DNA from: an uncultured Verrucomicrobia subdivision 3 bacterium
GTDB taxonomy: Bacteria > Verrucomicrobiota > Verrucomicrobiia > Limisphaerales > UBA11358
Reading direction: 5' to 3'
DNA length: 62,071 nucleotides
NCBI GenBank assembly: GCA_903895255.1
Contig: CAITTG010000093.1
Span: 1 to 62,071 of the forward strand
The notes under the pieces were generated by a model that saw nothing but the letters and a program-made list of their open reading frames with translations, had not been told where the DNA came from and searched no databases. Of this stretch, positions 1-9,117 are shown piece by piece. The position numbers and the translations under genes were made by a program. Every line of letters begins with the position of its first letter. Positions within the stretch are counted from its first letter, which is position 1.

Positions 1-15
1 CTGCGGGAAGCGGTC

Positions 16-99
16 TTTTGGGTTTTTGGCTTCGTTTTGGCTCAGGCCCAGACCGCAGTGGGTATGCGCCTTCGCCAAAGCCTCGCCAAAAACCCAAAA
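16..99. repeat. Imperfect inverted repeat
   Basis: Two 26-base arms at 16-41 and 74-99 are inverted copies of each other. The outer 15 bases (TTTTGGGTTTTTGGC) match exactly and about 22 of 26 match overall, around a 32-base loop. No reading frame here looks like a gene. It could be a degenerate repetitive extragenic element or the edge of a larger repeat that starts outside the window. Confidence 0.55.
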
Positions 100-212
100 T
101 CCTCGCTTCGCAGCGCTACATCATTTCTGTCAATGCTCTAAACGCTTCCCAAGCGGTTTACGTCTCTCTCGGGGAGAGGGGGATTTGCCGGCTGACGGGA
201 GTGTGTTAGACT

Positions 213-252
213 AAATAAAAAAGCCGCCGGCCAACTGAATTTGGCGGGCGGC
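213..252 (-). terminator. Rho-independent terminator of the ugd operon
   Basis: Read on the minus strand, a 12-base stem with one mismatch (arms 241-252 and 223-234, loop of six) is followed by a T-rich run at 222-213. It lies 22 bases beyond the stop of the UDP-glucose dehydrogenase gene and would end the minus-strand transcript. Confidence 0.8.
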
Positions 253-273
253 AGTCGGCAAGGTCGGAAAACC

Positions 274-1653
274 TCAAGGTTGTTTCTGGGGATGGGCGGG
301 CTTGCCGATGGCATGCACGCGGTAGCCCAGCTCACTGAGTTTTTTGTGGGGCAGGATGTTGCGGCCGTCGAAGACAAATGCCGGTTTGTGCATGACTTTG
401 AAGATGGCCTCAAAGTCGAGGGTCTTAAATTCGTCCCATTCGGTTAAAACGGCGATGGCATGGGTGTCGGCGCAGGCGGCCAGGGCGGAGCTGGCAATTT
501 CCAGGTTGGGATTGGTTTCGTTGCCCAGCACGTCCTTCTGGATTTCCTCGGCGGAAACTTTGGGGTCATACACGACGACCTTGGCGCCTTCCGCCAGCAG
601 ATCGCGGCAGACGGAGATGGCGGCGGTTTCGCGGGTGTCGTTGGTGTCCTTTTTAAAGGCGAAACCGAGCACGGCGATGCGTTTGCCGCTGACGGTGTTG
701 AACAGGTCGTTGACGATGCGCGCGGCGAACCGGCTTTTTTGCCAGTCATTCATCCGGACCACGCTTTCCCAGTAACTGGCCACCTCGGGCAGGCCGAAAT
801 GTTTGCAGAGGTAAGTCAGGTTCAGGATGTCCTTCTGGAAGCAGGAGCCGCCGAAACCCACTGAAGCCTTGAGAAACTTGGGGCCAATGCGGGAATCGCG
901 GCCAATGGCATGGGCCACTTCGTCCACATCGGCGCCGGTGGCTTCGCACAAGGCGGAGATGGAGTTGATGGAGGAAATACGCTGGGCCAGGAAGGCGTTG
1001 GCCACGAGCTTGGAAAGCTCAGAGGACCATAGATTGGTGGTCAGGATGCGTTCGCGGGGAATCCACGTGGCATAGATACTCGCCAGCGTTTCGACGGCCG
1101 CCTGCCCCTCGGGCGTGGTCTCGCCGCCGATCAGCACACGGTCGGGCGATTGCAAATCGGCAATGGCGGTGCCCTCGGCGAGGAATTCAGGGTTGGAAAG
1201 CACCTGGAACTGCCCATTGCGGGAATTGGAGCGCAAAATCGTAAGGATCGCCTCGGCGGTTTTCACCGGAATGGTGCTTTTTTCGACGATGATTTTCGGG
1301 CCCTCGGCAACCTTGGCAATGGTGCGGGCCGCGAGTTCAATATAACGCAAATCAGCCGCCTGGCCGGCGCCAACACCATAGGTTTTGGTGGGGGTGCCCA
1401 CGCTGACGAAGATAATGTCCGCCGCGCGGATGGAGCCTTCCACATCGGTGCTGAAGAACAGGTTGCGGCCGCGCGCGCTTTTAACCACTTCAAAGAGTCC
1501 GGGTTCGTAAACGGGCAGCGTTTCGGAATTCCAAGCGGCAATGCGGGTGGCATTGGGATCCACGACCCGCACTTCAATGTGCGGGCATTTGGCGGCGATC
1601 ATGGCCATGGTCGGACCACCGACATAACCGGCACCCAGGCAGCATATTTTCAT
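274..1653 (-). CDS. ugd: UDP-glucose 6-dehydrogenase
   Basis: 459 aa. It oxidises UDP-glucose to UDP-glucuronate with two NAD+ in the cytoplasm. The N-terminal Rossmann motif GAGYVGG is at residues 7-13, followed by a central dimerisation domain and the catalytic cysteine in [10 protein letters not shown] (Cys271). The C-terminal UDP-binding domain is present to the end. The long form and the sequence around VGTPTK resemble the animal/plant-like subgroup rather than the short E. coli enzyme. It lies 44 bases after the UDP-glucuronate decarboxylase gene on the same strand, so the two probably form one transcript ending at the hairpin at 213-252. Together they supply UDP-glucuronate and UDP-xylose. 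Confidence 0.95.
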   Translation of the reverse strand: MKICCLGAGYVGGPTMAMIAAKCPHIEVRVVDPNATRIAAWNSETLPVYEPGLFEVVKSARGRNLFFSTDVEGSIRAADIIFVSVGTPTKTYGVGAGQAADLRYIELAARTIAKVAEGPKIIVEKSTIPVKTAEAILTILRSNSRNGQFQVLSNPEFLAEGTAIADLQSPDRVLIGGETTPEGQAAVETLASIYATWIPRERILTTNLWSSELSKLVANAFLAQRISSINSISALCEATGADVDEVAHAIGRDSRIGPKFLKASVGFGGSCFQKDILNLTYLCKHFGLPEVASYWESVVRMNDWQKSRFAARIVNDLFNTVSGKRIAVLGFAFKKDTNDTRETAAISVCRDLLAEGAKVVVYDPKVSAEEIQKDVLGNETNPNLEIASSALAACADTHAIAVLTEWDEFKTLDFEAIFKVMHKPAFVFDGRNILPHKKLSELGYRVHAIGKPAHPQKQP

Positions 1654-1697
1654 TGGTTGATTACTAGTGTCTTGTTTAAGTGGAAAGGTTCGGGTTT

Positions 1698-2630
1698 TTA
1701 AACCCCCAGTTCCTTGCGAAAGTAAGCGATGGTGCGGGCGACGCCCTCCGTGAGGGGCACTTTGGGCTCCCAGCCGAGGTGTTTTTTGGCGAGGGTGATG
1801 TCGGGCCGGCGCTGCTTGGGATCATCCGCCGGCAGGGGCCGATGAGTGATTTTGGCCGCGCCGCCGACCTGTTTGATAATGATTTCCGCCAGCTCGAGCA
1901 TGGTGAATTCACCGGGATTGCCCAAATTCAAGGGCCCCACGGTCGCCGTCTGGTTCATGAAGCGCACGAAGCCATCCACCAGGTCGTCCACATAACAAAA
2001 AGACCGGGTTTGCGAGCCGTCGCCGTAGATGGTCAAATCCTCGCCGCGGAGGGCCTGCACAATGAAATTGGAGACCACCCGGCCGTCGTTGGGGTGCATG
2101 CGAGGCCCGTAAGTATTGAATATCCGGATCACCCGGATATCAACGCCGTTTTCCCGGTGATAATCAAAGAAGAGCGTCTCCGCGCAGCGTTTGCCCTCGT
2201 CATAGCAGGAGCGGCGGCCGATGGGGTTGACATTGCCCCAGTAACTCTCCACCTGGGGATGAATGGCGGGATCGCCGTACACCTCCGAGGTGGAGGCTTG
2301 AAAAACGCGGGCGCGGGTCCGCTTGGCCAGGCCCAGGCAGTTAATCGCCCCCATCACGGAGGTCTTCATCGTTTTGATGGGGTTAAACTGGTAATGCGGG
2401 GGGGAGGCGGGGCAGGCCAGATTATAAATCTGGTCCGTCTCGACTTTGAAAGGGTCGATCACATCGTGCCGGATGAGCTCAAACCGGGGATGATTGAGGA
2501 GGTGTTGAATGTTATTTTTGCGACCGGTGAAAAAATTATCCAGACAGATGACTTCGTGGCCGTCCGCCAGCAAACGATCGCTCAAATGAGAGCCAAGAAA
2601 TCCCGCTCCACCAGTAATCAAGATACGCAT
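1698..2630 (-). CDS. uxs: UDP-glucuronate decarboxylase (UDP-xylose synthase)
   Basis: 310 aa. An extended short-chain dehydrogenase/reductase converting UDP-glucuronate to UDP-xylose with bound NAD+. Residues 1-13 carry the nucleotide-binding motif (GGAGFLG); Tyr143 and Lys147 form the YxxxK catalytic pair, with the Ser/Thr cluster near 113-116. Motifs typical of UXS such as [10 protein letters not shown] and NTYGPRM are intact. The frame is open 26 codons further upstream (to 2708), but homology starts exactly at MRILITGG, so ATG at 2630 was chosen. The ugd gene follows 44 bases downstream, consistent with two consecutive steps of one pathway. Confidence 0.93.
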   Translation of the reverse strand: MRILITGGAGFLGSHLSDRLLADGHEVICLDNFFTGRKNNIQHLLNHPRFELIRHDVIDPFKVETDQIYNLACPASPPHYQFNPIKTMKTSVMGAINCLGLAKRTRARVFQASTSEVYGDPAIHPQVESYWGNVNPIGRRSCYDEGKRCAETLFFDYHRENGVDIRVIRIFNTYGPRMHPNDGRVVSNFIVQALRGEDLTIYGDGSQTRSFCYVDDLVDGFVRFMNQTATVGPLNLGNPGEFTMLELAEIIIKQVGGAAKITHRPLPADDPKQRRPDITLAKKHLGWEPKVPLTEGVARTIAYFRKELGV

Positions 2631-2823
2631 AGGTTGAATCGCCGGAAATAATCGTGTTTTAAATCCAATTCCTTCATCACTCAGGAAAGTGGGGTCGTCC
2701 CCATGCATTTAGGATGCACCTTCCGAGATGCCAAATTATGCGCAAAATGTCCCCGCATCGTAAAGTACAATTAAGAATTCGCCGGTGACAATTTAATGGC
2801 AAGGAAGTTACCAGGGCCAGAAT

Positions 2824-4074
2824 TCAGGGGCGGGCCGGCCATTTTAATTCTTGCAACCGGCGGGCCACTTCCTCGGCGTTGGCGCGGCTGTTGAAGGCGC
2901 TGATGCGGAAAAAGCCCTCGCCTTTGGAGCCAAAACCGCTGCCGGGGGTAATCACCACGCTGGCCTGGGTCAAAATTTCATCGAAGGCCTGCCAACTGCT
3001 GACGGCCTTGGGGGTGCGCACCCAAATATAGGGCGCGTTCACGCCGCCGAAAACCTTCAGCCCCGCTTTGCGGGCACCCCCGCGCAAGACTTGCGCATTA
3101 CCCAGATAATGTTCAATCAAGCCCCGAACCTGGGCTTTGCCTTCCGGCGAATAAAGCGCCTCGGCCGCCCGCTGCACCAGGTAGGAAACGCCATTAAATT
3201 TAGTGGTCATGCGCCGCGACCAGAGCGGGTGCAGGGGTTTGCGCTCACCGGTGGTGGTTCGGCCCAGCAGGGTTTTGGGCACGACGGTGAAGGCGCAGCG
3301 CACGCCGGTAAACCCGCCATTTTTCGAAAAGCTCCGGAATTCAATGGCACATTCCCGGGCACCGGGGATTTCATATATCGAATGCGGGATGGCCGGATCG
3401 GTAATATATGCCTCGTAGGCGGCATCGAACAAAATAATGGCCTGGTTTTCCAGGGCATATTTAACCCAGGCCGCGAGTTGTTCCCGGCTGGCGGCCGCGC
3501 CGGTCGGGTTGTTGGGGGAGCACAGGTAGATCACGTCCACGTGCTTGCGTGGCGGTTCGGGAATAAAGCCATTGGACGGCCGGCACGGGAGATAAACCAG
3601 TTTGGCATAAGCACCGGCAGCATTGGCCGCCCCGGTGTGACCGGCCATGACATTGGTATCGACGTAAACCGGATAGACCGGGTCGCTGATGGCGATTTTA
3701 TTGCGGTTTCCCAAAATATCCAGAATGCTGCCGCAATCGCACTTGGATCCGTCGCTGACGAAAATCTCGTCATCCGCTATCTCGAGGCCGTGATTGCGGA
3801 AGTCATTTTGAGCGATGGCGGACCGGAGCCATTCGTAACCCTGTTCCGGTCCATAACCCTTGAAGGTTTCCCGCATGGCCATGTCATCAACCGCCCGGTG
3901 CAAGGCCGTCACGACCGCTGGTGGAAGGGGTTCGGTCACATCCCCGATGCCACACCGAATCAGGCGTCGGGCAGCCTCGGGATTCGCCGTGCAATAGGCA
4001 CTCACCCGCCGGCCAATTTCCGGAAACAGATAGCCGGCTTTCAATTTAAAATAATTTTCGTTTAGATAAGCCAT
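2824..4074 (-). CDS. dapL: LL-diaminopimelate aminotransferase
   Basis: 416 aa, close to the usual ~410 for DapL. This PLP enzyme makes LL-diaminopimelate directly from tetrahydrodipicolinate and glutamate, giving lysine and peptidoglycan precursors in one step. The PLP lysine lies in [10 protein letters not shown] (Lys251), preceded by the SPNNPTG loop (186-192) and the D-x-A-Y segment (217-220). The N-terminal [17 protein letters not shown] signature is diagnostic. DapL instead of DapD/C/E occurs in Verrucomicrobia, Chlamydiae, cyanobacteria and plants, which supports the taxonomic guess. It lies 193 bases upstream of the uxs gene and is probably a separate unit. Confidence 0.95.
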   Translation of the reverse strand: MAYLNENYFKLKAGYLFPEIGRRVSAYCTANPEAARRLIRCGIGDVTEPLPPAVVTALHRAVDDMAMRETFKGYGPEQGYEWLRSAIAQNDFRNHGLEIADDEIFVSDGSKCDCGSILDILGNRNKIAISDPVYPVYVDTNVMAGHTGAANAAGAYAKLVYLPCRPSNGFIPEPPRKHVDVIYLCSPNNPTGAAASREQLAAWVKYALENQAIILFDAAYEAYITDPAIPHSIYEIPGARECAIEFRSFSKNGGFTGVRCAFTVVPKTLLGRTTTGERKPLHPLWSRRMTTKFNGVSYLVQRAAEALYSPEGKAQVRGLIEHYLGNAQVLRGGARKAGLKVFGGVNAPYIWVRTPKAVSSWQAFDEILTQASVVITPGSGFGSKGEGFFRISAFNSRANAEEVARRLQELKWPARP

Positions 4075-4200
4075 AAATAGCGATGCTTTGAGAAAGCGAA
4101 GGGCGTAACTTAACTGAACAGGGAAGGCACCGCAAGCATGGCCCTTTAATTCACAATCAACCCTGCCTGGCGCGAAAACAGCTTAAACCCGGCAGCGCGG

Positions 4201-4899
4201 TCAATGCCGCCGGACCCGGCGACAAGTGCTGAGCAGCACCAGCACACCGAGAGCGCCCAGGAAGCTGGCCGCGGGTTCCGGCACCGAGTTTCCGTTGATC
4301 ACGGTCACGAAGTTGGCGGGGGCCGAATTGGTTAACAAAGTCCACTGACCGCTGGAGTTCAACCAATAGGTGCCATAACTGGTGGCGGGTTGGTTGGCCG
4401 GAGAATTCGCCAGCGGCAGGGATATGTTGTTGTTGGCATCCAGGTTGGTAAACGAAAGACTGAAGGTGAACGTGCCAGGCAGCAAGAAGCCCGCCGGCAG
4501 GTTCAATAAGGCGTTTTGGTAGAGGTCCGAGGATTCATAGGCGATGGTATCCCCCAGTGGCCCCGCAGTGAGACCGTAATTCCAGCCACTGTCGTAAAAC
4601 TCGGTGCCCGGCGTTGCCACCCCATTTATCACCGGTCCGTTATTCAGATAAAAACGCAGGTCGACGCCGACTTTTTCCGGCGAAATAATGTTGGTACTAT
4701 AATACTCAATTTGAAAACTGGTCATGGACCAGGTGTTCGGACTCAGGGTGATTTGATTGCCAAGCTCCTCCCCATTGCTGACGGGAAAAACGTTGGTGTT
4801 ATAAGTCTCGCTGGTGTCATAAATAACGGAATCAGCCCGGGCATGAAGGAGCGGTAATAAAACCGCCAGGCAGAACGTTATTTTAAAGCAAACCTTCAC
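4201..4899 (-). CDS. PEP-CTERM sorting-domain secreted protein
   Basis: 232 aa from a GTG start. A signal peptide (residues 1-22, ending ARA) is followed by an Asn/Thr/Ser-rich beta-type domain with no recognised enzyme motif. The tail is a PEP-CTERM signal: VPEP at 206-209, a hydrophobic helix at about 211-224 and a terminal basic cluster (RRVRRH). PEP-CTERM tails are recognised by exosortases, and one is encoded at 44165-45766. GTG at 4899 lies only five bases after a -10-like hexamer, which implies a leaderless mRNA. Function unknown; a matrix or surface protein is the reasonable inference. Confidence 0.88.
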   Translation of the reverse strand: MKVCFKITFCLAVLLPLLHARADSVIYDTSETYNTNVFPVSNGEELGNQITLSPNTWSMTSFQIEYYSTNIISPEKVGVDLRFYLNNGPVINGVATPGTEFYDSGWNYGLTAGPLGDTIAYESSDLYQNALLNLPAGFLLPGTFTFSLSFTNLDANNNISLPLANSPANQPATSYGTYWLNSSGQWTLLTNSAPANFVTVINGNSVPEPAASFLGALGVLVLLSTCRRVRRH

Positions 4900-4904
4900 A
4901 AACT

Positions 4905-4933
4905 AATAAACCATATAAACAGGCCAATGTCAA
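4905..4933 (-). promoter_or_regulatory. Sigma70-type promoter placing GTG at +1
   Basis: On the minus strand: TTGACA (4933-4928), a 17-base spacer, TTTATT (4910-4905), five bases, then the GTG start codon at 4899. The -35 is a perfect consensus and the -10 matches 4 of 6. Transcription would start at or next to the start codon, leaving no room for a Shine-Dalgarno site. The gene at 5892 has the same geometry. Confidence 0.65.
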
Positions 4934-5391
4934 GCGTTTTCAGGCTGGCGCGAGCTCGGGTCAGGGCTTGTCTCGCGCCGAACTTACGGTTTCATATTAA
5001 GCATTTATCCGGCCAAATCCAGCAATTATGCAATCCGTTTTCGGCTCGTGCCGCTGGTTGCGTTTTCTCGATTCCGTGACATCCACACCTTATTTTTCCA
5101 CCACCAGTTGGGTCGGAAAGTCACCTGCGGGCGTTCGTCTGAATCCCTGCCTGAGGAATGGGTTGTTTGGCGGATATGGCTTCCAGCCGAGTCATTCAGC
5201 GAAACCGCCTGCCTGTAGTTTCGCTCAGGAAAGTCCGGCCAGTTGCTTAAATGAAGGGACGGTGCAAGCGGAGTTTGATTCGTTGAAAATCGACGGATTT
5301 GAGCGGATTTTATGGAAAGCGCCGCCACTTAACATGCGACCGGCGGCTTGCAAGATGACTTTGCCTTCCGCCCGGTGGCAGTGGCCTTCCA
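4934..5391. other. Intergenic region with a hairpin
   Basis: About 460 bases between two minus-strand PEP-CTERM genes. The only structure seen is a perfect 8-base stem (AGCGAAAC at 5198-5205, GTTTCGCT at 5218-5225) with a 12-base loop and no T run, so it is not an obvious terminator. An open frame on the plus strand (5028-5402) has no recognisable protein features and was not called. Confidence 0.4.
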
Positions 5392-5892
5392 TCAACGCTT
5401 AACCGAACAGGGCGCGAGACGAATTCTGCCGGCGAGGACGCGCTGTGCGAGACCAATGACTGCCAGACACACTATTCCGGAAGCAAACGCATTTGGTTCC
5501 GGGGTGACGATGATCGGGGTCCCAGCGCCGGGGTTCAGATTGGAGGGCTTGTAAATTGGGACCAACGGCGCTTGGAGCTTCAACAAGCTAACCACGGTGT
5601 CTGTTTGGTCGGTTGATTCAGAATCGTCAGCCATCCCAAAACTATCCGGCCCGAAATCGGTGGGTTTGCCAGAAAAATCCAAGGTTAAGGAGCTTTCCGA
5701 GTCCCAGGCGAATTGTTCGCTTGCCAAATCAGTCGAGTCATACCAGGCATTATCGGTTTGAGCAAAGGCGACGGCGGTGGAAGAATCATCGAAGTTGCTG
5801 AAGTCAGCCGCTTGCGTTTGACCTGCAAATCCCCATACGCTGCCAAGCAAAGCGGCAACCGCAATCAGATGAAGATAGGCATTGAGACGCAC
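5392..5892 (-). CDS. PEP-CTERM sorting-domain secreted protein, Asp/Ser-rich
   Basis: 166 aa from GTG at 5892. A signal peptide (about 1-28, ending TQA) leads into an acidic, Asp/Ser/Thr-rich low-complexity region (29-100), a linker, then TPEP at 130-133, a hydrophobic segment (135-149) and basic residues to the end. This is a PEP-CTERM-type tail, although its last 15 residues are longer than usual. The frame is open to 5919, but a consensus promoter occupies 5926-5898, so the upstream ATG would lie inside the promoter. GTG five bases after the -10 is the better start and gives a cleaner signal peptide. Function unknown. Confidence 0.75.
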   Translation of the reverse strand: MRLNAYLHLIAVAALLGSVWGFAGQTQAADFSNFDDSSTAVAFAQTDNAWYDSTDLASEQFAWDSESSLTLDFSGKPTDFGPDSFGMADDSESTDQTDTVVSLLKLQAPLVPIYKPSNLNPGAGTPIIVTPEPNAFASGIVCLAVIGLAQRVLAGRIRLAPCSVKR

Positions 5893-5897
5893 ATAGT

Positions 5898-5926
5898 ATA
5901 ATAATTCAAGTGGCCCCATTTGTCAA
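5898..5926 (-). promoter_or_regulatory. Sigma70-type promoter placing GTG at +1
   Basis: On the minus strand: TTGACA (5926-5921), exactly 17 bases, TATTAT (5903-5898; 5 of 6 matches), then five bases and the GTG at 5892. The layout matches the promoter at 4905-4933. It is back to back with a plus-strand promoter at 6033. Confidence 0.7.
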
Positions 5927-6032
5927 TGTTGAGAATGGTGGTTTTGCGGCGGGCATGGATCCGCCGGCCGGGGAAATCGACCGTTGGCAGGTGGACTGGC
6001 AATCCTCGCCCGGCGGTTTGGCTGCCGGAGCA

Positions 6033-6061
6033 TTGACATCAAAGGGCTGGTGGATTATTCT
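6033..6061 (+). promoter_or_regulatory. Sigma70-type promoter for the Ala-rich repeat gene
   Basis: TTGACA (6033-6038), a 17-base spacer and TATTCT (6056-6061). The predicted transcript start near 6068 leaves a leader of about 48 bases before ATG 6116. Also, transcription from here would begin downstream of an in-frame upstream start at 5984, which argues against that longer reading. Confidence 0.6.
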
Positions 6062-6115
6062 GCATTTGCAAACAAAGTGCGGGAGCAAATTCCAAGGTTT
6101 CTAATTATTGCCAAA

Positions 6116-6871
6116 ATGCCAAAAGTGTTGCCCCTTAAAATAATTTGTTGGTTGATTTTGGCCGTATTAACACCCGCGTCCGCCTTTGCGGACGGGGTGA
6201 CCAACACCACGAATTTTGCGGCGATTCTGCAGTCCACACCCAGTGCGGAAATGCCGGCCCGAGCGGCGGAATTGGTGGTGCAGGCCGATGCCACGAATCG
6301 GTTGCAGACGTCGATTGGCGTGGTCAAATCTGCGGTGGGTTTGAATCCGGCTGCGGTGCTGGCGGTGGTGGGCAGCATAGCTGAATCGGCTCCGGTCACG
6401 GCCGCGACCGTGGCTGAAACGGCAGCCGCGCTGGAGCCAGACTCGGCGAGGAGTATCGCCCGGGCGGCAGCGGCCTCGGTTCCCGCAGCGGCCGGTGCCA
6501 TTGTGGAGGCGGTTTGCCGGGTAAATCCGGCTGATTATCAGGGGATTGGGCTGGCGGTGGCCCGGGTGGCACCGGGGTTGGATGGACAAATACTCGCTGG
6601 CGTGGCGGCAGGAATCCCGGAATTAAAGTGGGAAATTGAGGAGAAACTGGCTGGGTACCGGGGGTTGGAGTTCACGGCGGGGATGGTGCTGGCGGAAGTG
6701 GCGGCTAGTGAATGTTCGCAGCAATATTTGAAGTCAATGGCGCAATCCCGGCGGCATTCACTGGCTGGCCGGGGGAGGTCGCTAGCAGCCTTGATGGACT
6801 CGGCCGCGGGCGAGGGTGGTTCCTTTGGGTTGGAGGGTGTTTTCCAGCCGCAAGATTTCTCCCGGCCATGA
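6116..6871 (+). CDS. Secreted Ala-rich protein with exact 15-residue repeats
   Basis: 251 aa. Signal peptide 1-25 (ending AFA). From about residue 64 to 168 the chain consists of seven consecutive 15-residue units each ending in proline: Pro78, 93, 108, 123, 138, 153 and 168. Each unit is rich in Ala/Val/Ile and predicted helical, so the region could form a short helical solenoid or stacked hairpins. A Ser/Gly/Arg-rich tail follows without a PEP-CTERM or lipobox. I do not recognise the family. It sits between PEP-CTERM genes and the export operon, which suggests an envelope or matrix role. The frame runs back to 5984, but only ATG 6116 gives a signal peptide and agrees with the promoter. Confidence 0.72.
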   Translation: MPKVLPLKIICWLILAVLTPASAFADGVTNTTNFAAILQSTPSAEMPARAAELVVQADATNRLQTSIGVVKSAVGLNPAAVLAVVGSIAESAPVTAATVAETAAALEPDSARSIARAAAASVPAAAGAIVEAVCRVNPADYQGIGLAVARVAPGLDGQILAGVAAGIPELKWEIEEKLAGYRGLEFTAGMVLAEVAASECSQQYLKSMAQSRRHSLAGRGRSLAALMDSAAGEGGSFGLEGVFQPQDFSRP

Positions 6872-7061
6872 GAGGCCCGGGATGGGCGGCTGTTCATGGC
6901 GGGTTTCCGGGCATGTCCGGGAGCCATTGATCACCTGATAAACACCTGGTTGGGCTCGTTTTGCAGGGTTTCGGCGAGAACATTTTCGCTTTTATATTTG
7001 CCTTGCCAGCGAGTTTGGTCATAATAATCGGCCTATAAAAGTTCTTTAGTTAAATAACGGA

Positions 7062-8360
7062 GTGAACTGCAATTATTTTTTTCGAACACGTTCCAAACGT
7101 GGATTTCTTGCCGTGGCCGCTGTCATTGTGGCCGCGCAAAAGAATGCCTGCGGGCAGGAGGCATTGCGGATTGCCACCGCCGCCGACGAGGCGGCGACCG
7201 CGGCCCAAAATCAACGCGAGGGGGATGCCCTGGGCAGTTATAATGTGCTGGTGGGGCCAACGGCCTGGCGGTTCTCCTCCGGCCTGGGGTTTTCCTACAA
7301 TAACAACATTCGCACCTCGGACACGCCGATCAGCGACTTTATTCTGACCCCGAATTTGAGCTCGCTGATGCACTGGCCGGTCACGCTCAACAACAGCCTG
7401 GACCTCTCCATGAATGTTGGCTATGAGGAGTACTTGCAGCATTCAGTATACAACCAGTTTTACATCAATTCCGGCTCGGGCCTCTCTTTCGATATTTTTG
7501 TGGGCGATTGCAAGATCAACCTGCACGACCAGATTTCGATCACCCAAAGCTCCTATCAAAATCCGGGGGTGAATTCGGGGAGTAACAACACCCAGTACCT
7601 GCAAAATACGGTTGGCGCGAGCGCGGAATTTAATCTGGGCAAGCTGGTGCCCACGGTCGGCTTTGACCACGCCAACTATATGTCCCTGGCCACTTCCTCG
7701 ACGCCGGACACGGTGTCGGAAAATTTCACGGGAAGTCTCGGGCTGCCGGTTCGTGAGGATGTCATGGTCGGGGTGGAAGGGGGGGGGAGCCTGATCAGTT
7801 ACAGCTATAGTTCGGGCACCCCGGCCTCCAGTTTAGACATTACCGGAGCCAGCCAATGGAGTGCCGGGGTTTTTGGCAACGAGCAAATCACCGAGTATAT
7901 CTCGGTGCAATTGCACGGTGGTTACACCGAGTACCTTCCAAACAGCACCGCCGGGCAAAACTCCAACAATGATAACAGCCTTTATTTTTCCGCCAGCATC
8001 GTGCATCAGTTGAACCAGTGGTTGAACTACAACATCACGGCGGGCCGCAGCACCGATTTGTCCTCCTATGGCCAGGTGCAGACCCGCACTTACGTCCAGT
8101 TCAACCCGACTTGCACCCTGTTTAAACAATACACCGTTAGCACCCCGATCGCTTATCAATCGGGCAACGAACCGGGGTCCTCGCTCTCCTCGAGCGCCCC
8201 GACCTACGATCAGTTTATTATTGGAATCTCGGTCAGCCGGCCCATCACCCAAAAGTTATCCGCCTCGCTCGGGTACCAGTACATCCAGCAGAGTTCCCAG
8301 GTGGCCACGCTGGCATATTCGGTTGATATTATCTCCTTGAATTTAAGCTACCAATTTTAA
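7062..8360 (+). CDS. Outer-membrane beta-barrel protein of the exopolysaccharide locus
   Basis: 432 aa from GTG. Signal peptide about 1-31, then a short Ala-rich helix and a long stretch of alternating hydrophobic/polar strands with Tyr/Asn/Ser-rich turns, ending in aromatic-rich YSVDIISLNLSYQF with a terminal Phe, the usual outer-membrane assembly signal. It resembles the BBP2-type putative beta-barrel proteins found at the head of exosortase-linked EPS operons. The wza-type gene starts six bases downstream, so the two are probably co-expressed and may act together in export. A possible promoter (TTGCCT at 6998, TAATAA at 7022) is weak. GGAG directly abuts the GTG, too close for a standard ribosome site. 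Confidence 0.78.
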   Translation: MNCNYFFRTRSKRGFLAVAAVIVAAQKNACGQEALRIATAADEAATAAQNQREGDALGSYNVLVGPTAWRFSSGLGFSYNNNIRTSDTPISDFILTPNLSSLMHWPVTLNNSLDLSMNVGYEEYLQHSVYNQFYINSGSGLSFDIFVGDCKINLHDQISITQSSYQNPGVNSGSNNTQYLQNTVGASAEFNLGKLVPTVGFDHANYMSLATSSTPDTVSENFTGSLGLPVREDVMVGVEGGGSLISYSYSSGTPASSLDITGASQWSAGVFGNEQITEYISVQLHGGYTEYLPNSTAGQNSNNDNSLYFSASIVHQLNQWLNYNITAGRSTDLSSYGQVQTRTYVQFNPTCTLFKQYTVSTPIAYQSGNEPGSSLSSSAPTYDQFIIGISVSRPITQKLSASLGYQYIQQSSQVATLAYSVDIISLNLSYQF

Positions 8361-8365
8361 ATATT

Positions 8366-9088
8366 ATGAAGACCATGCGAAGTTACTATTTCACCCTGCT
8401 CATCGCGTTTGCCGCGCTGGTGGCCGGGGCCCAGAGTTCTGGTCCGTCAATTTATGGACCCAGTTCCGGGCCCGTGGTGCCGGTGCCGGCGGTCGGGTCC
8501 ATCGGCTCGCCTTCGGGATCGGCGATGTTGGGTGGCTACATGCAGGATGCCACTTACAAATTGCGGGCGGGGGATGTCGTGAGTTTTCAGATTCGGGAGG
8601 ACCTGGTCTGGAATCCCTCGGATTCACCTAAAAATCTGGTCGTCAGCGACTCGGGTGAACTGGATGTGCCTTATATTGGCCGGGTGCTGGTGGTGGACAA
8701 GACCTGTCCGCAACTGGCCGACGAGCTCAAGTCGGCGCTGGAGAAGGATTATTACAACAAGGCGACGGTGGTTTTGTCGTTAAACCTGGCCAACCGGGTT
8801 GCGGGACGGGTTTATATATGGGGCCAGGTGCGCACGCAGGGTCCGCAAGACATGCAATTGAACGAGAATCTCACGGCCGGCCAGGCCATCTTGCGCGCGG
8901 GCGGTTTTGCCGACTTTGCCAACAAAAGCCGGGTGAAGGTGGTCCGCGGATCCGCGGGCAGCCATGCGGATAAAAAGACCTTTGACCTGGACATGGTGCA
9001 GATTCTTGAAAAAGGGAAAACGGAAGAGGACATCGTGCTGCAGCCCGGGGATTTCATCATTGTGCCCTCCCGGCTCGTAAATTTTTGA
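8366..9088 (+). CDS. Polysaccharide export protein, Wza/EpsE family
   Basis: 240 aa. Signal peptide 1-22 without a lipobox cysteine, so unlike E. coli Wza it is probably not lipidated. Residues about 58-140 form the Poly_export (PES) domain (YKLRAGDVVSFQI, then SDSGELDVPYIGRV); an SLBB-type domain follows (150-235, VYIWGQVRTQGPQDM and LQPGDFIIVPSRLVNF). It is shorter than Wza (~380 aa), lacking the extra SLBB and the outer-membrane helix. The preceding beta-barrel might therefore supply the outer-membrane pore (inference). It sits between the beta-barrel gene and the tyrosine kinase. Confidence 0.9.
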   Translation: MKTMRSYYFTLLIAFAALVAGAQSSGPSIYGPSSGPVVPVPAVGSIGSPSGSAMLGGYMQDATYKLRAGDVVSFQIREDLVWNPSDSPKNLVVSDSGELDVPYIGRVLVVDKTCPQLADELKSALEKDYYNKATVVLSLNLANRVAGRVYIWGQVRTQGPQDMQLNENLTAGQAILRAGGFADFANKSRVKVVRGSAGSHADKKTFDLDMVQILEKGKTEEDIVLQPGDFIIVPSRLVNF

Positions 9089-9117
9089 ACTGAGCAACCC
9101 CCGCACTTTTTTATTTC

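Noticed and set aside
2851..4065. 404-codon plus-strand frame
   Set aside because: Antisense shadow of dapL; no domain features of its own.
5028..5402. 124-codon plus-strand frame between the PEP-CTERM genes
   Set aside because: No signal peptide, no domain pattern and unusual residue composition. It overlaps the end of the convergent PEP-CTERM gene.
5984..6115. Longer N-terminus for the 15-residue-repeat protein
   Set aside because: The extra 44 codons precede the signal peptide and overlap the promoter at 6033-6061, so translation from there is unlikely.
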